Shown: positions 18,916 through 29,123, numbered from the stretch's first letter. The stretch is 57,403 bases of DNA from JAIBCM01 sp041395165 (GCA_041395165.1 JAWLBA010000008.1:1-57403); one strand, 5' to 3'. Numbers and translations are program-made. The notes: a model not told the origin generated them from the sequence alone.

Positions 18916-20441
18916 TTACTTAACAACTGTAGGGATCGTGTTTGTGAAGTAAGCTGAACCAGTATTGGTTCCAGCAGTTCCATTTACACGAACGATAAAC
19001 TGAATGGATGTCGTTCCCGCTGGAATATTAACCCCCGGTTTAGTTGTCTTCGTGGATTTTGCCATCGCTATAATGTTCTGCTTAAATTTTGGCCCTTTAG
19101 TAATAGGTTTAATTTTACCAGCAGTAATAAAGGTAATAGCATTAGTATTATTCGTATCGCCTGCAACAACAGCTGCATAAGCCACACTGCTTACCGTGTT
19201 GGAGCTGGAAGCTCTGACTACGAACAATTTTACAGGGAATCCTTTAGCAGTCTTAAATTTACGTGTTTTACCAATTTTAGGTTTTTTCAAGAGAATGCTG
19301 AATCCTGTCAAATCAGCAACATTAGTATTACCACCATTGGTGTTAGGAGGAATCACAGCGCCTGCAAAAATATCAACTGTAGCGCTGTTAGGCACACCCG
19401 AAGTCCATCCTGTTCCGCTTGGATCAAGAGTGAGAATAACACTTTCCGGATCAATTTCATTCGTATCACCATCATTAACCGGCACAATTTCGATCGTGGT
19501 TGGGCTGCTTGTCATCACAACAGAATTGGATGTCGCAGGCGCCAAGAAATCGTAATCATTTGTTAAAGTTGCTGTTCCGCCGACCGTATAAGTCACAGTA
19601 ATTGGGAAATTAGTTCCTGTGCTGGTCAAGGTAAACACACCATTTGTTCCTAACTCAGAAGCATTCGCTGTGGTAGCGATAGTAACACTATTAGTGGAAC
19701 CTCCACCGCCGCCTGTTCCTAAAGCGGAAACTTGGATGTCATCGAGGCCGAATTCGTCCCGATTTCCTGCAGCCAATCCATTAGTTCCTCTCCATTGTAA
19801 AAAGAAAAATGCACTATTAGCTATGCTAAGATTAGCTATAGAAATTGTATTCGTTGCTACATATTGCATGCCATTCATATCCGCTACTGCAGGCGAAGTA
19901 ACATCAAAGTAGGTTCAGAAGTATAAGTCATGTCATCAGGGGAATGACTGAATTTAAATGTATTATCTCCAGGTTGATCGTTTCTTAACGCAACCTTATA
20001 AGAAACATTAAGATTAGTAATAATACCTCCAGAGTTATTTTGAATTCTTAATTTAATTGTCCCAGGATTAAATTCACTACCTGTCAGTTGAACCATTAAA
20101 AAGTTTGTAATCCCATTGGTATAGGCATAAATACCTCCTGTAGTTACGGCATTGATCACTGCACCACGCGCACAATCGCTAGGAACCGTATTTTCTGTTC
20201 CACCAAATGGCAAATCACCATCACTAAAATTTCCATTAACTGCCCAAGCATCAGAATCAAGCTCTCCTGCTACGGGACTAGGTTCGAATCCAAGTCCTCG
20301 AAATGGACCATTGTTGACTCCGGGAATAGTATTTTCAAAGTCAATTGTATTAGTAGCACCAAATGTAGTGATGGAAAGCTGAGCAAAAGCTGATCCCATC
20401 AATCCCAAACTGAGTGCGAGTGTTAAAATATATTTCTTCAT
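18916..20441 (-). CDS. Secreted Calx-beta-type protein with lysine-rich C-terminal domain, one frameshift
   Basis: The ATG at 20441 opens a clear signal peptide (MKKYILTLALSLGLMGSAFA/Q). The N-terminal domain (TIDFENTIPGVNNGPFRG, ITNFLMVQLTGSEFNPGTI) is unlike that of its two neighbours. The frame breaks near 19890-19915, after TYTSEPT, and resumes with FDVTSPAVADMNG. A GRDEFGLDDIQVSALG-like strand, here with NRDEFGL, and a poly-Gly linker follow. A Calx-beta-type segment comes next (SELGTNGVFTLTSTGTN, NDGDTNEIDPESVILTL). The final 120 residues (LLKKPKIGKTRKFKTAKGF to AYFTNTIPTVVK) match the C-terminal domain of the downstream protein. Export is predicted; function is unknown. Confidence 0.72.
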
Positions 20442-20574
20442 TATAGTTTTTACCTCTGAGTTGTTTTGTTTTTTATCAAGATTTTGAGTGATAAAAGCGA
20501 ATAGGCACAATTTGTCAACATTAATTTTAAAATATTTCAATTTACTTTTAATTGATATTCAAACGTGTTGGTGG

Positions 20575-22025
20575 TTATAGCGCTAAAATTTTGCGACCCT
20601 TGACGCGCTCGCAATAAAAGATTAACCGGTCCTGGGGGAATAGAAAGTCCCACACCGACTTTCCCTTGATGAAAGCGGCCTTTCCCTTGATTAGGTCCCT
20701 TAGTTTTTGTTTTGTCGGCATATTCATAAACCCTGTATTCACTTTATTAGATCCCGTGCCCCATTCCAAAGCATACTGGATGACCGCTTTGAGATTGTTA
20801 TTAATCCATTGATTATAAAATCGCCCTTTAATTTTAAAGCCACGACTGGGTCTTACAAATTTCACGGTGCCAGCCAAAGGTTTAATTTTCAGGAAAAGAA
20901 AAGGATCAATTAAGCCCGTATTTTCCTCAGTGATAGTAATGGTGGCATTCGCATTATTAGGATCAATTTGGTAAGCATTATCTGGATTTAAAGTTAAGGT
21001 AGCGATTTCAGGTGTTTCTTCTATACCATCCGCAATAGGAGCCAAAACAATATCCGTATTCATAACATTTCTCCCAGCTGAATCGAACCCGGCAAGGTAG
21101 TGTAATCATCCCCGTTTGTTGCTGTTCCACTCATAGCGTATAAAACAGTTATCGCATTGGTACTGCCAGTACGACTAATGGTAAAAGTGCCAGGATTCGT
21201 TCCCAACTCTGGAAGCATTCGCATCAGTGGCGACCACGCTTACAATATTCGTGGCATCAGGAGGAGGAGGCATACCACCAGAAGTTACTTCACCCCACGT
21301 CGCGCCAATGCGCAGTTCATCAAGCTCTAAGACCCCAATATTAGCATTTTGCCGCAATCCGAAACGCGCAACATTTGCAACATCATGACCCGCCGTTGGA
21401 TTGACTTCCATAGCACTAGGAGCGGGCTCAACCATTCCTGGATTTGGATCCAAAAATAAAGCTGCCGTATCGTTATCAGCTCCCGCCACACGAGTATATT
21501 TTATCACAACAAAATGCGTCGTATTTAAAGCAAATGAATTAGCAGCATAAACGGGATTACCACCAGAAGTAAAACGAATGCCCAACTGCACATTTCCACC
21601 ATTACTTTTAGCATAAACTCTTGCACGAAACTAATACCCATATTACCATCAAAAACGTGGGCAAAATACTCACCCGCTGCCGAAGGCAAAGTCGTAAACT
21701 TTACTAAAAAAGAGACATAAACACTGGTGTTATCCTGAGTCACCTGGGCTGGGAAATTGGTGCCAATATCAGCAGTCTGCGATTGACTCACCACAATCCG
21801 ATTCCCCGAAGAAGCTGGCAGTCCTGGAAATGATAAAGAGTTTCCCGAATCCGAAGGAGTATCAACCACATTAACAGGAGTCGCTCCACTATGCACCGTC
21901 CATCCCGAACCCGCACCCGATGAAACATCCCCCGCCGCATAAGGAAAATGATCCGTTACTAATTGCGCATTAAGTTGAACTAAAAAGAAAGAAATCAAAC
22001 CGATAAGAAACCATTTTATTTTCAT
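20575..22025 (-). pseudogene. Third secreted protein of the Calx-beta-type set, several frameshifts
   Basis: The ATG at 22025 starts a signal peptide (MKIKWFLIGLISFFLVQLNA) followed by a domain closely similar to that of the protein at 17297-18770 (DSGNSLSFPGLPASSGNR). The frame is lost near 21625, and continues as QLGIRFTSGGNPVYAAN, VVIKYTRVAGADND and ELDELRIGATW. It is lost again after ATDANAS near 21210 (TISRTGSTNAITVLYAMSG continues in another frame) and once more near 21065. The last part (20575-21063) has an EETPEIATLTLNPDN strand, which is Calx-beta-like, and a diverged C-terminal domain (LKIKPLAGTVKFVRPSRGF). At least three indels separate the pieces. Confidence 0.7.
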
Positions 22026-22186
22026 TGTCTCCTCCATTTCACGAATTATCTTCGCCCTTTAAAATTAGCTAACGATAAAGATACTCTCATTTACGATAAA
22101 AGACAACTGTCTAAATTAAAAATTTCCTTTTTTCCCGACCGTGCAAACCCATTGGCAAAACAACTTCTTTGCTTTAGACTACTTTC

Positions 22187-23242
22187 GTGGAAAAAGTCAT
22201 AGGCCGTGGCGTAACTGTAAATCCTCCCAATCGCTTTGAGACGCTTCATGTCGATAAGGAAATGGATGAGGATAATTATGTAGCCAATGAAAAACTACCA
22301 CTCAAAACCCGTTATTACGTAGACCATTCCACTTCCTTTATCACCTACAACGAAAGCCCAGACGTCGGCTTTACCGCCAGCATCAATCCCTATCGCGGCT
22401 GTGAACATGGCTGCGTCTATTGTTATGCTCGTCCCATGCATGAATACCTCGGCTTTTCTTCCGGGATCGACTTTGAAAGTCGCATCATGGTTAAAACTCG
22501 CGCTCCAGAACTCCTACGCAAAGAACTCAGCTCAAAAAATTGGAAACCGCAACCGCTCGCCTTAAGCAGCGCCACCGACTGCTATCAACCCATCGAACGA
22601 AAACTCAAACTCACCCGCCGCTGTCTGGAGGTATTAGCAGAATTTCGCAATCCCGTAAGCATCATCACCAAAAACCATCTCATCACACGAGATATTGATC
22701 TCCTACAAAAACTCGCTCAATATCAGGCCATCAACGTAAACATTTCTTTAACCACTCTCGATCCCCAACTCGCCAAAATCATGGAGCCCCGGACCGCACA
22801 ACCCGAGCATCGACTTCACGCCGTCACCGCGCTCGCACAAGCTGGCATCCCCGTCAACATCCTCATGGCACCACTCATTCCAGGATTGACCGACCACGAA
22901 ATTCCCAATCTACTCCAAGCCGCTACCCAAGCTGGCGCCAAAAGCGCTGGCTATGTCTTATTACGCTTGCCTCATAGCGTAAAAGAACTCTTTACCGACT
23001 GGCTCGAAACCCATTTCCCAGAAAAGAAAAAACGAATTCTCGATCAACTCTGCGAAATGCGACAAGGCAAACTCAACGAATCCCAATTTCACCGACGAAT
23101 GAAAGGTCAAGGCTCTCTCGCCCAACAACTCGACCAACTTTTCAAACTGTGCGCCAAACGAACCGGCTTAAACCAAAAACATTTTACCCTTAGCGCCCAA
23201 GCTTTTCGCCATCCTGCAGGGGAACAACTGACTCTTTTTTAA
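22187..23242 (+). CDS. PA0069/SplB-like radical SAM protein
   Basis: A 351-residue radical SAM protein of the COG1533 (spore-photolyase-like) group. The 4Fe-4S motif is in NPYRGCEHGCVYCYARP (CxxxCxxC) at about 69-85. Further motifs are FESRIMVKTRAPELLRKEL, SSATDCYQPIERKLKLTR and ITKNHLITRDIDLL, all typical of the PA0069-type family. The start is a GTG without a visible ribosome site. The reaction is unknown for this subfamily. The stop is one base before the next gene's ATG, suggesting co-expression with the Sua5-type gene. Confidence 0.88.
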   Translation: MEKVIGRGVTVNPPNRFETLHVDKEMDEDNYVANEKLPLKTRYYVDHSTSFITYNESPDVGFTASINPYRGCEHGCVYCYARPMHEYLGFSSGIDFESRIMVKTRAPELLRKELSSKNWKPQPLALSSATDCYQPIERKLKLTRRCLEVLAEFRNPVSIITKNHLITRDIDLLQKLAQYQAINVNISLTTLDPQLAKIMEPRTAQPEHRLHAVTALAQAGIPVNILMAPLIPGLTDHEIPNLLQAATQAGAKSAGYVLLRLPHSVKELFTDWLETHFPEKKKRILDQLCEMRQGKLNESQFHRRMKGQGSLAQQLDQLFKLCAKRTGLNQKHFTLSAQAFRHPAGEQLTLF

Positions 23243-23243
23243 A

Positions 23244-24218
23244 ATGCCATCTTCTCAACTGCCTTCGATTGCCACCTTTCAACGTGCCGTAAAACTCTTA
23301 AAACAAGGGAAACTTGTCGTCATACCCACTGAAACAGTTTACGGCCTAGCCGCTGATGCATTTAACCCTCAAGCACTCAAAAAAATTTTTGCACTAAAAA
23401 AACGTCCCTATTTCGATCCCCTCATACTTCACATTAGCGACGAATCTCAACTCAAACTCATGGTCCAAAAAATTCCTCCCTCAGCCAAAAAACTCATCAA
23501 AGCCTTTTGGCCCGGCCCTCTGACCCTCGTTTTACCAGCAAAAGAAAATGTTCCCACCATCGCCCGAGCCAATCTACCCACCGTAGCCGTAAGAATGCCA
23601 CAACACCCCGTTGCAAAACATTTACTCAAACAATTCGGTAAACCCCTTGCTGCACCCAGCGCCAATCGTTTTGGTCGAATCAGCCCCACTTCAAGCCAAG
23701 CGGTAAAGAAGGAATTCGGCATTCACACCCCTCTTATTTTAGAAGGTGGCGAGTGCCTATTAGGCTTGGAATCCACCATCGTTCATTTTTTAAAAAACAA
23801 ACCCGAAATTTTAAGACTCGGCTCCATCACAATGGAACAAATTGAAAACGTTTTGAAGCAACCCGTTTCCTTGCGAAAAAAAACGGTCTTAAAACAACCA
23901 CTCGCTTCTGGGCAACTCCCCCAACATTATGCCCCTAAAAAACCTCTAACACTTTTACCCTTCCATTGGAGACAAAAACCACCTTCTTTCAAAAAATCCG
24001 ATGCTCTTTTACTCTTTCGAAAACCGCTTCCTTACTTTCCAGGACAACAAATCATTTTAAGCCCGCAAGGTTCGCTTCAAGCAGCCGCACGCAAACTCTA
24101 CCACTCATTAAGAAAATTGGACGAAAGCAAAGCGCGCCATCTTTATGCAGAAATATTTCCTTCCCGCTATTTAGGCATAACAATCAATGACCGTTTACAA
24201 AAAGCTGCCCATAACTGA
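23244..24218 (+). CDS. L-threonylcarbamoyladenylate synthase, Sua5/YrdC family
   Basis: This enzyme makes threonylcarbamoyl-AMP from threonine, bicarbonate and ATP, the first step of t6A37 modification of ANN-decoding tRNAs. The YrdC domain covers about 1-205, with PTETVYGLAADAF, KKRPYFDPLILHI and KPLAAPSANRFGRISPT. The remaining 120 residues match the extra Sua5 C-terminal domain, including GQLPQHYAPKKPLTLL as the linker. The 324-residue length therefore fits Sua5 rather than the short TsaC type. It starts one base after the radical SAM gene. Confidence 0.93.
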   Translation: MPSSQLPSIATFQRAVKLLKQGKLVVIPTETVYGLAADAFNPQALKKIFALKKRPYFDPLILHISDESQLKLMVQKIPPSAKKLIKAFWPGPLTLVLPAKENVPTIARANLPTVAVRMPQHPVAKHLLKQFGKPLAAPSANRFGRISPTSSQAVKKEFGIHTPLILEGGECLLGLESTIVHFLKNKPEILRLGSITMEQIENVLKQPVSLRKKTVLKQPLASGQLPQHYAPKKPLTLLPFHWRQKPPSFKKSDALLLFRKPLPYFPGQQIILSPQGSLQAAARKLYHSLRKLDESKARHLYAEIFPSRYLGITINDRLQKAAHN

Positions 24219-24266
24219 TTTTTTTCTCCTCTTGCTACTCCCATTTTTTCATTTTAATAAATTCAC

Positions 24267-25079
24267 ATGTCTTTACCATCAACTCCACCTCAACTTAAAG
24301 AAAAACGCAACACAGGCACTTGGGTACGTAATAAATTTCTGACCGGCCTTTTTGTAGCCTTGCCCATCTTAGGAACACTCTGGGTTCTTGATCTGATTTA
24401 TCGCCTCATCAACTCCCGATTTGAACCATTGGTCATTGCCATCGCAACTCGATATCGTGAAGAAAACCCTATTCTTCATTTAATCAGTTTTCCCATACGC
24501 CGAAACGGGGAATTGCTTTATACCATTCCGCTTGCTGGTTTTATTTTAACCATCATTTTTCTTATTCTTTTAGGTGTTTTAGTCAGCAACGTCATTGGAC
24601 GCGGTATCTTATCCTGGCTAGATCACATCCTTTTAAAACTTCCCATCATTTCCACCATTTATCATGCCGCAAAACAAGTCATCGAAGCCGTGCAAATGTT
24701 AAGTCGCTCCGAAAACATGCATTTTAGTAAAGTCGCGTTAATTCCCTATCCCAATACACCCGGCAAACTGATTGGCTTTGTCACGGGCCAATTTTCCGAT
24801 CAACAAGGTCAGATGCTTTATTCGATTTTTTTACCCACAGCGCCTAATCCTATTACGGGTTTTGTTATGATTGCCAAAGCTTCCGAAATTGAACTTTCCA
24901 ATATGCCCATCGAAGAAGCCACAAAACTTATTATTTCTGGTTGCTTAGTCACACCCAAAACTTTAATTTCTCAAAAACTCTTTCCGAGGCACCACAGCCC
25001 CTGTCTTAAAAAGCTACTTATCTTTCATCAAAGGCAGTTGCTTGGGGGATTCGCGCAGTTTAAATCAGGAGGCGTATGA
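24267..25079 (+). CDS. DUF502 family membrane protein
   Basis: The N-terminal 200 residues follow the DUF502 pattern: RNKFLTGLFVALPILGTLWV with a first membrane span, then VIGRGILSWLDHILLKLPII, IYHAAKQVIEAV and PNTPGKLIGFVTG. The function is unknown; the family sits in the inner membrane. The C-terminal 30 residues (from about SQKLFPRHH) do not look like the family and overlap the end of the opposite-strand uppP by 52 bases. In the next frame the sequence would read LSEAPQPLS and stop at 25009, just short of uppP, so a single indel near 24985 is likely. Confidence 0.85.
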   Translation: MSLPSTPPQLKEKRNTGTWVRNKFLTGLFVALPILGTLWVLDLIYRLINSRFEPLVIAIATRYREENPILHLISFPIRRNGELLYTIPLAGFILTIIFLILLGVLVSNVIGRGILSWLDHILLKLPIISTIYHAAKQVIEAVQMLSRSENMHFSKVALIPYPNTPGKLIGFVTGQFSDQQGQMLYSIFLPTAPNPITGFVMIAKASEIELSNMPIEEATKLIISGCLVTPKTLISQKLFPRHHSPCLKKLLIFHQRQLLGGFAQFKSGGV

Positions 25080-25867
25080 CCCTCTCGCCAGAATACTAGA
25101 GCAATGATAATGCTCAACACCACTCGATACCAAGCAAAAGGAATAAAGTTATTGGTTCGCACAAATTGCAAAAGCCATTTGACTGCAATAAACGCCGTAA
25201 TCATCGACACCACAAAACCCAATGCCAACTCTCCCATCACTTCAGGAATAAATAGACCTGCCCGATAAGCGTCCCAAGCCATATAAAGCGATGCTGCCAA
25301 CATGGTAGGCACTCCTAAAAGAAAAGAAAATTCCGTCGCCGAAACACGAGAAAGACCACACAACATCGCAGCAATAATGGTCGCGCCCGAACGCGACGTG
25401 CCGGGAAGCACTGCCGCAAGAATCTGAGAAATTCCAACCCAAATCACAATATTCCAGGTAATTATTTCAGTAGGTTGATATTTTTTTAAAAATTTTTCTG
25501 CAACAAAAATAGCAAATGATCCCAACCAAAGTGCGATAACTATAGGCCAAAGCGTTATGGGCAGTTGAAAACCCACCCGTTTTGCAACCAGACATCCAAT
25601 GATTGTAATCATTAAAGCCACAAAAATTTTAAAAAGATAGTCTTTCTGTTTAGGTTCGCGAAAATTTACACACAAATCTTTCAAACGCTCCCAATAAATC
25701 AGGATTACTGCCATTACCGCTCCAAATTGAATCATCACATTAAACGCGTCCGGCTTCGAACCTAAAAAATATTCTGCAATTAACAAATGTGCCGTGGAAG
25801 AAATAGGAAGAAATTCCGTAATTCCTTCAACTAGACCCAAAAAAATAACATCTAAAAAATCAGCCAT
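25028..25867 (-). CDS. uppP: Undecaprenyl-diphosphatase UppP/BacA
   Basis: An integral membrane phosphatase (279 residues) that recycles undecaprenyl diphosphate, the lipid carrier for peptidoglycan and surface polysaccharides. Both active-site motifs are present: EGITEFLPISSTAHL near residue 15 and LPGTSRSGATI near 155. About eight hydrophobic segments fit the family. It begins six bases after gatB and is probably the last gene of the gatCAB operon. The final ten residues (NCANPPSNCL) overlap the convergent DUF502 gene and are not family-like. Confidence 0.95.
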   Translation of the reverse strand: MADFLDVIFLGLVEGITEFLPISSTAHLLIAEYFLGSKPDAFNVMIQFGAVMAVILIYWERLKDLCVNFREPKQKDYLFKIFVALMITIIGCLVAKRVGFQLPITLWPIVIALWLGSFAIFVAEKFLKKYQPTEIITWNIVIWVGISQILAAVLPGTSRSGATIIAAMLCGLSRVSATEFSFLLGVPTMLAASLYMAWDAYRAGLFIPEVMGELALGFVVSMITAFIAVKWLLQFVRTNNFIPFAWYRVVLSIIIALVFWREGHTPPDLNCANPPSNCL

Positions 25868-25873
25868 GTTTTA

Positions 25874-27337
25874 CTACGCCTTTAACAAGCGCTCCAAAAC
25901 TTCTCCCGCCAGTTGAGGATTCGCCTTACCCTGAGATAATTTCATGACTTGTCCCTTCAAAAAATTCAGAGCCGCCACCTTGCCAGCTTGATAATCTACT
26001 ACCGAATTAGGATTCGCTTCGATCGCTTTTTTAGCAAAAACTTCAATCGCTCCCGCATCACTGACTTGAGACAATCCTTTCTTCTCAACAATTTGTACTG
26101 GAGGCAATCCCGAAGCAAACATTTCTAAAAAAACTTCTTTAGCTTGCTTGCTATTAATTTTTCCTGCATCCGTCAAACTCACGAGCTCACTCAAAAATTC
26201 CGGTTTCACCTTACAATCCGACAAATCTATCTTCTGATCACTCAACGCACTTAATAAATCGTTAATAATCCAATTTGCTATCAACTTAGGATTTTTCACA
26301 TCAGCCGACGCCCTCTCAAAATAAGTCGCTAACCCCAAATCTGCCGACAAAACCGAAGCATCATATTCAGTAACTTGAAACTCTTGTTGATAACGCTCTT
26401 GTCTTTGACGCGGCAACTCAGGCATGTCTAAGCGAATCTTATCCAGCCAATCATTTTGAACCTTCACCGGCATCAAATCAGGATCAGGAAAATAACGGTA
26501 ATCATGCGACTGTTCTTTTGTGCGCATGACATAAGTTTGACCAGTGGGATCATCCCAACGCCGAGTCTCCTGTCGAATCGTGCCGCCTCCCTGCAAAACT
26601 TCTATTTGTCGCTGAATTTCATAAGCCAGCGCACGCCGCACGCCGCTGATGCTATTCATATTTTTAATTTCGCATTTCGTGCCAAACTGAGAAGTGCCTT
26701 GCGGCCTCACACTCACATTACAATCACAACGCAACTGCCCCTTTTCCATATCCGCATCACTAATACCACCATAAATCAAAATCTGTTTTAGCGTTGTCAA
26801 AAAAGCAAATGCCTCTTCTGGCGAAGTAATATCAGCTTCCGTTACAATTTCCATTAACGGAGTTCCCGCACGATTGAAATCAATACCGCTACTGGTTTCA
26901 AAATGAAACGATTTCGCGACATCTTCTTCTAAATGAATTCGTGTTAATCTTACTTTTTTATTAGCCAACGCAATCGCTTCTTTTTGTGTCTCCTTCGGAA
27001 AAGCATATTTTTCCAAAACCACCCCACCCTCCAAACACAGCGGTCGATCATACTGCGAAATTTGGTAGTTCTTGGGCATGTCAGGATAAAAATAACTCTT
27101 ACGATCAAACTTGCTAGTCTCCGGAATTTTACAACCCAACATTAAGCCCGTTAACAGTGTTTTCTTAATTGCCTCTTGATTCGGCACCGGCAAAACTCCC
27201 GGCATGCCTAAACAGACAGGGCAAGTATGTGTGTTAGGAGACGCTCCAAACTCATTCTTACAACCACAAAACATTTTGCTGCGCGTCTTAATTTGTACAT
27301 GCACTTCCAATCCAATTGTGGCTTCGTAAGTTGTCAT
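25874..27337 (-). CDS. gatB: Asp-tRNA(Asn)/Glu-tRNA(Gln) amidotransferase subunit B
   Basis: GatB (487 residues) binds misacylated Glu-tRNA(Gln) or Asp-tRNA(Asn) and activates it for amidation with ammonia from GatA. It carries IGLEVHVQIKTRSKMFCGC, a zinc-site pattern with CPVCLGMPGVLPVPN, and the hallmarks SYFYPDMPKNYQISQYDRPL and RCDCNVSVRPQG. The YqeY-like C-terminal tail ends GKANPQLAGEVLERLLKA. Its ATG overlaps the gatA stop by four bases. Presence of GatCAB implies that glutaminyl- or asparaginyl-tRNA is made indirectly. Confidence 0.97.
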   Translation of the reverse strand: MTTYEATIGLEVHVQIKTRSKMFCGCKNEFGASPNTHTCPVCLGMPGVLPVPNQEAIKKTLLTGLMLGCKIPETSKFDRKSYFYPDMPKNYQISQYDRPLCLEGGVVLEKYAFPKETQKEAIALANKKVRLTRIHLEEDVAKSFHFETSSGIDFNRAGTPLMEIVTEADITSPEEAFAFLTTLKQILIYGGISDADMEKGQLRCDCNVSVRPQGTSQFGTKCEIKNMNSISGVRRALAYEIQRQIEVLQGGGTIRQETRRWDDPTGQTYVMRTKEQSHDYRYFPDPDLMPVKVQNDWLDKIRLDMPELPRQRQERYQQEFQVTEYDASVLSADLGLATYFERASADVKNPKLIANWIINDLLSALSDQKIDLSDCKVKPEFLSELVSLTDAGKINSKQAKEVFLEMFASGLPPVQIVEKKGLSQVSDAGAIEVFAKKAIEANPNSVVDYQAGKVAALNFLKGQVMKLSQGKANPQLAGEVLERLLKA

Positions 27338-28788
27338 AACAAATTGGGTTTCATCTTACGCCAAGAAGTGACTTGCTCATAAGCGTGCCCCACTTGCAAC
27401 AAGGTTGTTTCATCAAAGGCTTTACCAATCAATTGTAAACCTACCGGCAATTTTTTCCCTTTCTCCTCCACAAAACCGCAGGGCACAGAAAGACCGCAAA
27501 GCCCTGCCATGTTCACAGCAATCGTAAACACATCAGCCAAATACATTTTGAGTGGATCCTCGGTCTTTTCCCCCAATCGAAAAGCTGCTGTTGGCGAAGT
27601 TGGAGTCACAATCACATCACATTGTTCAAAGGCTTTTTGAAAATCTTGTCGAATTAATGTACGAACTTTTTGAGCTCGTAAATAATAAGCATCGTAGTAG
27701 CCGGAGCTCAAAACATAAGTCCCAAGTAAAATGCGACGTTTGACCTCATGCCCAAAACCTGCCTCTCGCGTGCGACGATAAACGTCCAGAACATCTTTTC
27801 CATCTTTGACTCGCGCTCCATAACGCACACCATCAAAACGTGCGAGATTTGCCGAAGCTTCCGCCGGCGCAATAATATAATAAGAAGACAAGGCATAATC
27901 AGTGTGAGGCAACGAAATCTCTATCAATGTTGCACCTAAGTCTTCCAACTGTTGAATTGCTTTTTTCACAGCCGTTTCCACTTGGGAATCGATGCCTTGA
28001 CGAAAATATTCTTTCGGGACGCCTACGCGTAATTTTTTAAGATCTTCCTTTTTAAGAGCATCAGCATAAGAAACCACCGGTTCTTTTAAAGAAGTGCAAT
28101 CATAAGCATCATGCCCAGCAATCGCTTCTAAAACGAGCGCTGTATCTTCCACCGTTTTTCCCAAAGGCCCAATTTGATCTAACGAGGAAGCAAAAGCAAC
28201 TAACCCGTAGCGCGAAACGCGACCATAAGTGGGCTTTAAACCAACACAACCGCAAAGCGCTGCGGGTTGACGAATCGATCCCCCTGTGTCACTTCCCAAT
28301 GAAACAATTGCCGTATCAGCTGCCACACATGCTGCACTCCCACCACTACTGCCTCCCGGAATTCGGTCAAAATCCCAGGGATTTTTAGTAGGACCTCGCG
28401 CGGAATTTTCTGTAGAAGATCCCATTGCAAATTCATCCATATTAGCGCGTCCTAAAGGATAAGCACCAGCCTGACGCAATTTTTTAATTACCGTGGCATC
28501 GTAAGGTGACACAAACTTTTGCAACAAACGCGAAGAACAGGTTAAGGGTTGATCTTTTACGGCAATCGCATCTTTAATCGCAATAGGAATACCACCTAAT
28601 GGCTTGCTAAGATCAGCTTCTTGCGCTTCACGTTCTGCTTTTTCCCAATCGAAATGGGTGTAAGCCTGCAAGTGGGATTCAACTTTTTCAACACGTTTAC
28701 GCAAAGATTGCAAAATATCCAGCGGTTGAATTTCTTGAGCCAATAATTTTTGTCGTAAGCTCATTAACGTTTCTTGGTAAAGGCTCAT
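27334..28788 (-). CDS. gatA: Asp-tRNA(Asn)/Glu-tRNA(Gln) amidotransferase subunit A
   Basis: GatA (484 residues) is the amidase-signature subunit that frees ammonia from glutamine. The catalytic Lys-cisSer-Ser triad is visible: PIAIKDAIAVKD near 70-80 and the Gly/Ser-rich core PGGSSGGSAACVAAD with SLGSDTGGSIRQPAA. Length is normal. It overlaps gatB downstream and gatC upstream by four bases each, a tight translationally coupled set. Confidence 0.97.
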   Translation of the reverse strand: MSLYQETLMSLRQKLLAQEIQPLDILQSLRKRVEKVESHLQAYTHFDWEKAEREAQEADLSKPLGGIPIAIKDAIAVKDQPLTCSSRLLQKFVSPYDATVIKKLRQAGAYPLGRANMDEFAMGSSTENSARGPTKNPWDFDRIPGGSSGGSAACVAADTAIVSLGSDTGGSIRQPAALCGCVGLKPTYGRVSRYGLVAFASSLDQIGPLGKTVEDTALVLEAIAGHDAYDCTSLKEPVVSYADALKKEDLKKLRVGVPKEYFRQGIDSQVETAVKKAIQQLEDLGATLIEISLPHTDYALSSYYIIAPAEASANLARFDGVRYGARVKDGKDVLDVYRRTREAGFGHEVKRRILLGTYVLSSGYYDAYYLRAQKVRTLIRQDFQKAFEQCDVIVTPTSPTAAFRLGEKTEDPLKMYLADVFTIAVNMAGLCGLSVPCGFVEEKGKKLPVGLQLIGKAFDETTLLQVGHAYEQVTSWRKMKPNLL

Positions 28789-29123
28789 GAGTCAACAATC
28801 TTAGGCATTAAGATAAGGTCATTGGCATGGTTTGGCGCATTTTTCAAAGCCATCTCAACGGGTAAAGAAACTTTTTCCTCATCTGCACGCCAAACATTAT
28901 AAACCGGAAAAGAGTGCGCAGTCGGTTCAATTCCATCCAAAGCTAAACTCTGAAGTTGTTTCACATTCCCTAAGATCGTGTCGAGTTGATGCTGGAATTT
29001 TTCACTCTCTTCAGGCGTCAATTCAATGCGAGCTAGTCCTGCCACATAATTAATATTAAACTTGTCAGAAGATAAAGTCATAGCGCTATCGTCTTGCATA
29101 GAGATTGATAGCCCTTTCGACAA
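28785..29123 (-). CDS. gatC: Asp-tRNA(Asn)/Glu-tRNA(Gln) amidotransferase subunit C
   Basis: GatC is the small clamp subunit that stabilises GatA-GatB. The typical core VAGLARIELTPEESEKFQHQ, IEPTAHSFPVYNVWRAD and the ending NDLILMPKIVDS are present. The start is uncertain. A TTG at 29123 has AAAGGA 12 bases upstream, an ATG at 29099 has GAAAGGG 12 bases upstream, and an ATG at 29081 gives the usual length of 98 residues but has no ribosome site. Confidence 0.92.
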   Translation of the reverse strand: MSKGLSISMQDDSAMTLSSDKFNINYVAGLARIELTPEESEKFQHQLDTILGNVKQLQSLALDGIEPTAHSFPVYNVWRADEEKVSLPVEMALKNAPNHANDLILMPKIVDS

